A DNA stretch of 6,361 nt from assembly GCF_000316645.1 (NCBI RefSeq), contig NC_019685.1, positions 1 through 6,361 on the forward strand. Reading direction: 5' to 3'. The translations under genes were made by a program, and so were the position numbers. Under the pieces are notes generated by a model. The model did not search any database. It worked only from the letters and a program-made list of their open reading frames with translations, and had not been told where the DNA came from. Each line of letters begins with the position of its first letter. Positions within the stretch are counted from its first letter, which is position 1. Positions 1-4,057 of the stretch are shown in pieces. Source of the stretch: Nostoc sp. PCC 7524 (lineage in GTDB: Bacteria > Cyanobacteriota > Cyanobacteriia > Cyanobacteriales > Nostocaceae).

Positions 1-21
1 CTCAGTCCAGTACCTATTGAA

Positions 22-170
22 TGTTATTTGCTTAACCTGAAGCTAAATAAAACTTGTTAACTACACCCATTAATTGATAAATTCAAAGCACGTTTTTTCT
101 GTTTGGTGTTTGGTGTGGTAACAATTCTGTGTATGTGTGTTTTATTTAGCTTCGGTTAAGTAGCATAACA
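22..170. repeat. Long imperfect inverted repeat able to form a hairpin or cruciform
   Basis: Bases 31-53 and 139-160 are reverse complements over 22 positions with one extra base in the left arm. The pairing continues outward after a short mismatch (TGTTAT 22-27 with ATAACA 165-170). It also continues inward: TTGTTA 54-59 pairs with TAACAA 119-124, and ACACC 63-67 with GGTGT 112-116. The right arm carries a 14-nt unpaired insert (125-138), and the central loop is about 68-111. Such structures occur at single- or double-strand plasmid origins and at transcriptional control sites. The function here is unknown. Confidence 0.8.
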
Positions 171-210
171 ACCCCCAAGCACTGAACTTTTTTTAATAGG
201 TAATTTAAAC

Positions 211-226
211 TTTGCCTATCGGCAAA
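211..226. repeat. Small perfect hairpin TTTGCC-TATC-GGCAAA
   Basis: A 6-bp perfect inverted repeat with a 4-base loop, followed on the + strand by ATTTTC. It could form a weak hairpin in RNA from either strand. The stem is too short and AT-rich to call a terminator. Confidence 0.5.
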
Positions 227-300
227 ATTTTCAATCAATTGTACGCCAAAGTGTTGCATGATCAACGTTTGACTTATTTTTGTATTTACTAAATACTGAA

Positions 301-342
301 TTTCGCCGTGACGCTTTTTACAGATGGAAATTCACGGCAAAA
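301..342. repeat. Hairpin GCCGTGA / TCACGGC
   Basis: GCCGTGA (305-311) and TCACGGC (332-338) are perfect reverse complements, with a further TTT/AAA pairing outside one mismatch. On the + strand a TGTTTTTT run follows at about 344-350, so it vaguely resembles a rightward intrinsic terminator. No rightward gene is seen upstream inside the window, and the loop of about 20 nt is large. Function undetermined. Confidence 0.45.
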
Positions 343-567
343 TGTTTTTTGCTAACTTTGCTATGTAAAACAAGAAACTTGGCACTCGGTTATTACTAAA
401 TAAACTGGTAAAAAATAACCATTAGAACCAAAAAGAACGAAAACCAGTACACCCTTGCCAGTTTTCAAGCTTTTGCTATGACGACTCTAATAATCGGGTT
501 TAACACCATTCCGCTTTGAGAAAATTATCCTTGTACAGCAAGTAACAGTCAATGCTAAACCGCACCG

Positions 568-1701
568 CTACAAATCCTTAAGTTTTTCCAGTAGCGATTT
601 ACCTTCTTGGTAACGCCCGCCTTGATAGCCCAAAATTTCTTTAATCACCTTACTTTCTGAAAAACCCGCTTCCAGACAGGCTTTTACCACTTTTGCTAGG
701 GTTTCATCTCTTGGTTCTGGGAGGGATGAAACGGGCTGTAATGCTTGTTCTGAGGTCGGTTGAGCCGTTTGGAGTGGCTGAAAACTGGTTACAGACTGTA
801 ACCGGGGCATAACCATTTTGTAACTGCTTACATCTGGTAACTGACACGGCATATCATCCACCATGCAGCGATATTTCCCCGACTTTAACCACTCCACAAG
901 GGCAAGGTCTTTTAAGGACTTGGCGTGGCTAACTGCAAACTTACCCAGGCGTAACATCCTAAAACACTTACGGACACCGCCTTCACCCTCGATACCTAAG
1001 GTCTTGACATTATCATCTTGAGTCAGCCCAATAACAAAACGCTTGGGCTTGCGGCCGCGCCTGGCGTGTTTGATGAGCCATTCGGTTGCTATCTCGACTT
1101 CATCTCTCAGCAGTGGCAGTTCTTCAGCAATTAAAACGCTTTCTTTTCCTGCTAGTGCCTTATCCCCAGACTCACCCCGTAGCTCAATCCGGCGCTGCAA
1201 TTCCTCCAGGTCAGCAGCCATGCCCGACTGTATAGCCTCAAAGTCACCACGGCGGCCAATGACATTTAACCCCGTCCACTCGTCCGGTGCAGCGTCAGCG
1301 TCATAGACTGTCACCTCACCCCCGACTTGATAAGCAAGCCATTGGGCTATGGTGCTTTTGCCAGTTCCCGTATCCCCAACTATTAAACAGTGCTTACCAG
1401 ACAGAGCTTGCATCAAGTCGGTGATGATTCCCTCTGGTTCGACCGCAAGGGTGACGGCGGTAGTGTCAATGATAGCCGCGCCGTAAGTGCCAGCATAGGG
1501 CAATTGGTCGTAAACTTTGACCAAGTTGTATACAGACTGTCTACACCACTTCACCACTGTTAACGCTGTTTGCAAAGCGTAAGACGTGGCATCAAATAAA
1601 AATATGCTGGCACTAAAAGTTAATCGCCCCAATCCCCACAGTAAAAACCTGCCTAGCTGTTGACGACTAGGCAAGTGCATTTCAATCCAGTCATTTGCCA
1701 T
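568..1701 (-). CDS. Membrane-anchored FtsK/HerA-type P-loop ATPase
   Basis: This 377-aa protein is probably a DNA-pumping or packaging ATPase at the inner membrane. Residues about 17-53 form one long or two closely spaced hydrophobic segments. The Walker A motif is GDTGTGKST (109-117, Lys115). A Walker B-like strand VLIAEE (189-194) ends in two glutamates, and FVIGLTQ (222-228) has the glutamine after the next strand that is typical of the FtsK-HerA superfamily. A Gln/Pro/Ser-rich linker (about 303-335) leads to a helical C-terminal module (335-377) that could bind DNA. The start is preceded by a GGGG stretch, and its first 11 nt overlap the 49-aa gene upstream. It is the last gene of the leftward operon. 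The substrate is not deducible: a conjugative coupling protein, virion-packaging ATPase or partition translocase are all possible. The ATPase call is firm; the exact family is not. Confidence 0.85.
   Translation of the reverse strand: MANDWIEMHLPSRQQLGRFLLWGLGRLTFSASIFLFDATSYALQTALTVVKWCRQSVYNLVKVYDQLPYAGTYGAAIIDTTAVTLAVEPEGIITDLMQALSGKHCLIVGDTGTGKSTIAQWLAYQVGGEVTVYDADAAPDEWTGLNVIGRRGDFEAIQSGMAADLEELQRRIELRGESGDKALAGKESVLIAEELPLLRDEVEIATEWLIKHARRGRKPKRFVIGLTQDDNVKTLGIEGEGGVRKCFRMLRLGKFAVSHAKSLKDLALVEWLKSGKYRCMVDDMPCQLPDVSSYKMVMPRLQSVTSFQPLQTAQPTSEQALQPVSSLPEPRDETLAKVVKACLEAGFSESKVIKEILGYQGGRYQEGKSLLEKLKDL
787..803. repeat. 17-bp palindrome inside the ATPase gene
   Basis: GGTTACAG-A-CTGTAACC is a perfect 8+1+8 inverted repeat in the segment encoding the ATPase linker. 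Two further GTAAC copies follow at 820-824 and 837-841. It could be a protein-binding site hidden in coding sequence or a coincidence of codon choice. Confidence 0.4.
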
Positions 1702-1840
1702 AAATCACCCCGTCTTTAAAGCCTTGCAGTTGAGCGCGACAGGTATTTAACTGTGCTTGTAACTCTGTTTGCTGGTTTTGATACCACAGACTGACGGCGG
1801 CGGCCGCCAGTCCTAAAAATAGAAACTGGCGATCGCTCAT
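1691..1840 (-). CDS. 49-aa small membrane protein with a coiled tail
   Basis: This short gene is easily missed. It reads MSDRQFLFLGLAAAAVSLWY for residues 1-20, with a hydrophobic transmembrane or signal-anchor segment at about 6-19. A polar Gln-rich helix follows (21-40, QNQQTELQAQLNTCRAQLQG) and the protein ends GFKDGVIYGK. The ATG shares its A with the TAA of the 66-aa gene upstream (TAATG), and a GGGAG Shine-Dalgarno sits about 10 nt before it. Its 3' end overlaps the ATPase start by 11 nt. The tight coupling on both sides is the main evidence that it is real. It could be a membrane partner of the ATPase or a virion/pilus-like subunit. I do not recognise a family. Confidence 0.7.
   Translation of the reverse strand: MSDRQFLFLGLAAAAVSLWYQNQQTELQAQLNTCRAQLQGFKDGVIYGK
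1829..1836. repeat. HIP1 site GCGATCGC
   Basis: An octamer strongly over-represented in many cyanobacterial genomes. This copy lies at the beginning of the 49-aa gene and supports a cyanobacterial host. Confidence 0.8.
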
Positions 1841-2040
1841 TATTGACTTACTCCCTGTTGATTAGCGTGGTAGTGAGTCATAGCCGCATTGACCGCTTCT
1901 TGGGCTTGGGGTGTTCTGCCAAGATTGGGTTTTGTAGGGTCATCGTTGGCTACGACTAAGGACGCTTGTTCGGCTATCGCTTGCGGGACACCAACTTTAG
2001 TTAACTCTGTCAAGGATACTTGGTAAAGTCGCTCGTTCAT
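1840..2040 (-). CDS. 66-aa hypothetical protein of the leftward operon
   Basis: A small soluble-looking protein beginning MNERLYQVSLTELTKVGV, with no transmembrane segment and no motif I recognise. The N-terminal half (residues 1-31) looks helical and contains an Ala/Val-rich stretch (PQAIAEQASLVVAN). The middle has a TKPNLGRTPQAQ turn region, and residues about 45-60 could form a second helix. Its ATG shares one base with the TAA of the preceding gene (TAATG), and GGAG lies 9 nt before the start. It is in turn joined to the 49-aa gene by another TAATG. The couplings argue for equal or ordered translation of a set of interacting small proteins. Function unknown. Confidence 0.72.
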   Translation of the reverse strand: MNERLYQVSLTELTKVGVPQAIAEQASLVVANDDPTKPNLGRTPQAQEAVNAAMTHYHANQQGVSQ

Positions 2041-2249
2041 TAGCCGATTCTCCGGTACATAAAACTGTTGCTGGCAGTCCCTTCATTGGCGACGAGTTCT
2101 TCAGCCGGAGTATCAGCGATAATGTCAGCCCAGCCGGTGACATTATTATTAATAATGTTTTGTTCGGCAATTGCACCCAAGCCAGGACGCGCCGTTTCAA
2201 ACTCAGAGATGACTTGCTGCTCTTTCTCGGTGAGTGGTCTATCTGTCAT
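2040..2249 (-). CDS. 69-aa hypothetical protein of the leftward operon
   Basis: Begins MTDRPLTEKEQQVISEFETA. I chose this ATG because GAAGGA lies about 10 nt upstream. An in-frame ATG at 2267 would add six residues (MKDIII) but has no visible ribosome-binding site. The N-terminus is a charged amphipathic helix, and the middle contains an Asn-rich IINNNVTGW segment followed by an acidic stretch (ADTPAEEL). There is no transmembrane segment. The stop overlaps the next start as TAATG. A stem-loop and an imperfect inverted repeat separate it from the upstream 110-aa gene. I do not recognise the family. Being co-transcribed with a membrane ATPase suggests a structural or accessory subunit, but this is only inferred from position. 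Confidence 0.7.
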   Translation of the reverse strand: MTDRPLTEKEQQVISEFETARPGLGAIAEQNIINNNVTGWADIIADTPAEELVANEGTASNSFMYRRIG

Positions 2250-2276
2250 GATAATTATGTCCTTCATTATGTAGGC

Positions 2277-2314
2277 GATTCCAGTGGGTGTTTACGAGGC
2301 AGTCCACAGGAATC
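2277..2314. repeat. Imperfect inverted repeat upstream of the 69-aa gene
   Basis: GATTCC (2277-2282) pairs with GGAATC (2309-2314). After two mismatches TGG pairs with CCA. In the leftward transcript it lies just before the 69-aa gene, next to the stronger palindrome at 2319-2341, so this 65-nt stretch is structured leader RNA. Confidence 0.45.
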
Positions 2315-2318
2315 AGTG

Positions 2319-2341
2319 CGATTCACCTTTAAGGTGAATCG
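2319..2341. repeat. Perfect 23-bp palindrome between the 110-aa and 69-aa genes
   Basis: CGATTCACCTT (2319-2329) and AAGGTGAATCG (2331-2341) are perfect reverse complements around one central base. In the leftward transcript it begins only 3 nt after the stop codon of the 110-aa gene. No T-run follows, so it is unlikely to be an intrinsic terminator. It could be an RNase-processing or stabilising hairpin that sets different expression for the first gene, or a protein-binding site. Confidence 0.75.
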
Positions 2342-2344
2342 TCA

Positions 2345-2677
2345 TCAAAAAATCACTCGGTAGCAACGACCCGAACCGACCAGGATTGATTTCCCGGTTC
2401 TCAGTTCGCAGGCTTTTGAGCGCGTCACCTTGACCATTGGGTAACTGCCATCAGCCGATAAGCTAAACGGGCTGTATAGCGGTAAAGCATCCCACACAGT
2501 CGGGCTGGCATCAACTTTGCAGGAATAGCTCACGTCACTCATCTCACTCGCGCCTGGGTTGGATGGCAGCGAAGGCAGATTACGACGCAGTTTTTTACTG
2601 GCACTTTTACCCGCATTAAAAACGGGTACAGTGCCATTGTTGACGGTCTGTACTTCGGTCATATACTCGGTGTACAC
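2345..2677 (-). CDS. 110-aa hypothetical protein, first gene of the leftward operon
   Basis: The longest frame starts at GTG (2677-2675). An in-frame ATG at 2662 (MTEVQTVNNGTVPVFNAGKS) is an equally plausible start and would give 105 aa; neither has a strong Shine-Dalgarno. The N-terminus is followed by a basic patch (KSASKKLRRNLP, about 24-35). The rest is polar and probably beta-rich, with two cysteines in the second half besides the one in YSCKVD, and no transmembrane segment. A TTGACA box and promoter region lie upstream, and a strong palindrome lies directly downstream. I do not recognise the family. A nucleic-acid-binding or structural role would be compatible with the basic N-terminus but is speculative. 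Confidence 0.65.
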   Translation of the reverse strand: MYTEYMTEVQTVNNGTVPVFNAGKSASKKLRRNLPSLPSNPGASEMSDVSYSCKVDASPTVWDALPLYSPFSLSADGSYPMVKVTRSKACELRTGKSILVGSGRCYRVIF

Positions 2678-2765
2678 TTAATACACTCTATACTATTACT
2701 GCCGATTAGTACATTTGTCAATCACTCTTTGCACAAGGTGTATGATATGGACTCAGGAGTACACC
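2669..2765. promoter_or_regulatory. Divergent promoter/operator region
   Basis: On the - strand TTGACA (2721-2716) is a perfect -35 box for the leftward operon, with AT-rich -10 candidates (TAATAG/TAGTAT) 17-20 nt further on. On the + strand TTGTCA (2715-2720) and TATGAT (2741-2746) form a weaker rightward promoter with a long 20-nt spacer. The two -35 boxes overlap in a TTGTCAA sequence. Nested inverted half-sites flank them: GGTGTAC (2669-2675) with GTACACC (2759-2765), and ATACAC (2681-2686) with GTGTAT (2738-2743). The adjacent ribbon-helix-helix protein is the obvious candidate regulator. Confidence 0.55.
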
Positions 2766-2772
2766 AAACGTC

Positions 2773-2958
2773 ATGCCAACCAATAAAGGGAGAATAGCAG
2801 TCACTCTAGAAGCTGAAATTTACCAATGGATTGCTAACCGAGCGTCTGAGGAAGGAAGACCGTTGGCTAATCTTGCCGCTTTCTTACTCACACGAGTTGT
2901 TAAAGAACAAATGGAACAAGAAGCCAAGGACAACCAAGACAAGCAGGGGGCAGCATGA
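2773..2958 (+). CDS. Ribbon-helix-helix (CopG/Arc-like) DNA-binding protein, 61 aa
   Basis: The sequence fits the ribbon-helix-helix fold: a short beta strand (GRIAVTLE, about 6-13), helix 1 (AEIYQWIANRASEEG, 14-28), a turn (RPLAN) and helix 2 (LAAFLLTRVVKEQMEQEAK, 34-52), with a charged tail. Proteins of this fold dimerise and insert the paired strands into the major groove. They act as plasmid copy-number repressors, partition adaptors or antitoxins. A GGAG lies 12 nt before the ATG, rather far. The stop overlaps the next start (ATGA). The divergent operon and inverted half-sites just upstream suggest autoregulation and control of the leftward operon. No toxin partner is visible, since the downstream protein is a coiled coil. 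Confidence 0.75.
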   Translation: MPTNKGRIAVTLEAEIYQWIANRASEEGRPLANLAAFLLTRVVKEQMEQEAKDNQDKQGAA

Positions 2959-3224
2959 GCGAAGACAGACTAGCCAGAATAGAAGCTGCGTTAGACAGCC
3001 AAGTTGCAGTGAATGCCGACCTCCGCACATCGGTTACAGAACTCCGCGCAACCGCAGAAGCATTGTTGCAAACAGTTCAAATCCATCAGCAGAACTTTGA
3101 AATTCTTACCGCTAGGCAATTACAAACCGAAGCACGGCTTGATGAGTACCAACGTACCACTAGCGCGGCACTCGACAGAATTGGCGCGGTCTTAGACTAC
3201 CTCGTTAGGCAGCAAAACGGTTGA
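2955..3224 (+). CDS. 89-aa coiled-coil protein
   Basis: Starts within the stop of the ribbon-helix-helix gene (ATGA), with GGGGG a few bases before the ATG. Nearly the whole protein is predicted helix with heptad-like spacing of Leu/Ile/Val/Ala (for example LARIEAALDSQVAVNADLR, then ELRATAEALLQTVQ, then SAALDRIGAVLDYLV). There are no cysteines, no transmembrane segment and no catalytic motif. It probably forms a dimeric or longer coiled coil, working with the 61-aa DNA-binding protein. Together they resemble, as two polypeptides, the single ribbon-helix-helix/coil protein encoded at 3333. A role in partition, as an adaptor or a scaffold, is plausible but unproven. Confidence 0.72.
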   Translation: MSEDRLARIEAALDSQVAVNADLRTSVTELRATAEALLQTVQIHQQNFEILTARQLQTEARLDEYQRTTSAALDRIGAVLDYLVRQQNG

Positions 3225-3232
3225 GGTGAGGG

Positions 3233-3280
3233 ATGAGCGATGACTATCTAGACGGATATCTAGACTTATATAGACACTAA
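3233..3280 (+). CDS. Possible 15-aa micro-ORF preceding the TAGAC-embedded gene
   Basis: ATG at 3233 with GAGG 6 nt upstream encodes MSDDYLDGYLDLYRH and stops at TAA 3278-3280. Two TAGAC repeats fall in it in the same codon phase (CTA GAC, Leu-Asp) as in the larger gene downstream. It may be a translated leader, a relic of repeat expansion, or chance. Confidence 0.25.
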   Translation: MSDDYLDGYLDLYRH

Positions 3281-3332
3281 TATAGACAATAGTTTATACT
3301 GCTATCTATACAAGTATAGACATTATCTAATC

Positions 3333-3686
3333 ATGGCAGACAAAACTCTAGCCACTTTTCGTATTGACTCCGAAGAATGGGAGTCTTTTAAAAACCTTGC
3401 TAGTTCTGAAAGTTCCAACGCCTCAGCACTGTTAACAGAATTTGTTCGTTGGTATTTGGCAGGTAACAGGTTTAATACTCCCACTTCTCACACTCCCACC
3501 CATCTAGACACATCCCTCGAACAGCGTATAGACAATATTGAACAACGTCTAGATAAAGTCACAACTAATAATCTAGACAATATAGATGAATTTATAGACA
3601 AGCGTATAGAAGATAATCTAGCAACACGTCTAGACAAACTTCAATCGCAACTGGAGGAACTGCGGGGAAAATCGAAAGCCCGGTAG
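3333..3686 (+). CDS. Ribbon-helix-helix plus coiled-coil DNA-binding protein (117 aa, zero frame)
   Basis: Residues 4-43 fit a ribbon-helix-helix domain: strand TLATFRID, helix SEEWESFKNLASSE, turn SSNA, helix SALLTEFVRWYLAGN. A Thr/Pro/His linker (47-59) follows. A coiled coil from 60 on is built from repeated (L/I)D(N/K) units, because TAGAC repeats are read as CTA/ATA GAC. No Shine-Dalgarno precedes the ATG, and the promoter area is filled with TAGAC copies, so autorepression is likely. The stop TAG (3684-3686) lies inside a stem just after a slippery GGGAAAA. A -1 shift would replace the last four residues with a 68-residue extension. By fold and repeats it is probably a partition or regulatory protein. 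The coding call is firm; the function is inferred. Confidence 0.8.
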   Translation: MADKTLATFRIDSEEWESFKNLASSESSNASALLTEFVRWYLAGNRFNTPTSHTPTHLDTSLEQRIDNIEQRLDKVTTNNLDNIDEFIDKRIEDNLATRLDKLQSQLEELRGKSKAR

Positions 3687-3713
3687 TTCAGGCAGAAGGA
3701 CAAGCTACCGGGC
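3653..3713 (+). promoter_or_regulatory. Candidate programmed -1 ribosomal frameshift signal
   Basis: Three elements line up. GGAGGA (3653-3658) is a Shine-Dalgarno-like enhancer. G GGA AAA (3665-3671) is an X XXY YYZ slippery heptamer in the zero frame (codons for Gly112 and Lys113). After a 6-nt spacer, the perfect 9-bp stem GCCCGGTAG (3678-3686) pairs with CTACCGGGC (3705-3713) across an 18-nt loop. The zero-frame stop is the TAG closing the 5' arm. Lambda gpG-gpGT uses the close relative GGGAAAG, and dnaX uses an upstream Shine-Dalgarno plus a stem. Here the enhancer spacing is shorter than the 10 nt of dnaX. The alternative is a plain frameshift mutation or sequence error. Confidence 0.6.
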
Positions 3714-3877
3714 AAGACAGAAAGAATATAGACAATAGTATAGACAATCTAGACAAATTGGAGGCAACCCGCGATCGCACCCTCAATAAGCTAAAAATGG
3801 GTAGGCAGTCAGCCGCCGGGAAAGCCATCGACGCGTTTATCAAAGAGTTGCTTTCTTCAGGAGACAACATAAGCTGA
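3671..3877 (+). CDS. C-terminal extension in the -1 frame (68 aa) of the TAGAC-embedded gene
   Basis: Read after a slip at 3665-3671, codons run from ATC (3671) to TGA (3875-3877), giving IESPVVQAEGQATGQDRK and so on, for a 181-aa fusion. The extension keeps the same repeat phase (NIDNSIDNLDKLEA) and ends in a basic, helical segment (RTLNKLKMGRQSAAGKAIDA, then FIKELLSSGDNIS). Its frame is closed upstream by TAA at 3614-3616. It has no ATG, GTG or TTG before TTG 3758 and ATG 3797, neither with a good ribosome-binding site, so independent translation is unlikely. It contains a HIP1 site. Either it is reached by frameshifting or it is the tail of a gene broken by a one-base change. Confidence 0.6.
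   Translation: MESPVVQAEGQATGQDRKNIDNSIDNLDKLEATRDRTLNKLKMGRQSAAGKAIDAFIKELLSSGDNIS
3771..3778. repeat. HIP1 site GCGATCGC
   Basis: Second cyanobacterial HIP1 octamer, inside the -1-frame extension (Arg-Asp-Arg codons). Confidence 0.8.
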
Positions 3878-3903
3878 AGTTATCAAAATTCTGTCCTTAC
3901 GTC

Positions 3904-3962
3904 GAAAGCCTGATTTTACCGTGCAACGATTGATAAGCTTGGCTAAACTAGCACTGGCTTTC
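3904..3962. repeat. Spaced inverted repeat GAAAGCC / GGCTTTC before the recombinase gene
   Basis: GAAAGCC (3904-3910) and GGCTTTC (3956-3962) are perfect 7-base reverse complements 45 nt apart, in the 180-bp gap between the TAGAC-embedded gene and the recombinase. It might be part of a recombination or regulatory site, but such a pair can arise by chance. Nothing else convincing is seen in this gap. Confidence 0.25.
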
Positions 3963-4057
3963 AACAGAAAGCATACGAAGAATCAATAGATATAGCCACC
4001 AATTCCACAAAATGCAGATAACGTGTAGAGTATTGGAATGCTTAATCTGTAAGGGTT

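Larger units (their letters stand above)
1..567. other. AT-rich non-coding region, candidate origin/control DNA
   Basis: No convincing coding frame is visible on either strand. The stretch holds a long inverted repeat (22-170), short hairpins at 211-226 and 301-342, a GGTTATT/AATAACC pair (388-394 and 414-420) and a short tandem TTTGGTG repeat near 102-114. If the molecule is circular, this region is immediately upstream of the leftward replication-type gene ending the window, a usual place for a plasmid origin or for copy-control elements. That role is inference. No terminator with a GC-rich stem and adjacent T-run is seen for the leftward operon, which ends at 568. Confidence 0.5.
3249..3754 (+). 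repeat. TAGAC short direct-repeat array spanning promoter, gene and extension
   Basis: Exact TAGAC copies start at 3249, 3261, 3271, 3283 and 3317 (before the gene), 3505, 3529, 3574, 3595 and 3631 (in the gene), and 3729, 3741 and 3750 (in the -1-frame extension). Degenerate copies are at 3550 and 3583 (TAGAT) and 3607 (TAGAA). The flanks tend to WTAGACAA. Spacing is 9, 10 or 12 bases, or multiples of 12 such as 24, so many copies lie roughly on one face of the helix. Ribbon-helix-helix partition and copy-control proteins commonly bind iterated short repeats. This is a strong candidate centromere-like or operator array for the protein encoded at 3333. Confidence 0.75.

Noticed and set aside
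388..420. GGTTATT/AATAACC inverted repeat as a terminator or operator
   Set aside because: Short AT-rich arms with a 19-nt loop in AT-rich DNA; expected by chance.
1043..1306. Rightward 87-codon frame opposite the ATPase gene
   Set aside because: Antisense to the Walker B region of a clear ATPase; Ser/Pro/Arg-rich composition typical of a shadow frame, no ribosome-binding site.
1997..2363. Several 67-68-codon frames on both strands across the small-gene block
   Set aside because: They overlap the TAATG-coupled 69- and 66-aa genes, lack ribosome-binding sites and have shadow-like composition.
3653..3713. Stem GCCCGGTAG/CTACCGGGC as an intrinsic terminator
   Set aside because: No T-run follows the 3' arm, and the loop is 18 nt. 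Its placement after a slippery heptamer fits a frameshift stimulator better.
3688..3870. Leftward 60-codon frame opposite the -1-frame extension
   Set aside because: Antisense to a frame that continues the TAGAC codon pattern; no start signal.
3879..3990. Open stretch of about 35 codons that might be a decayed N-terminal domain of the recombinase
   Set aside because: Different frame from the recombinase, no start signal, no core-binding-domain pattern.
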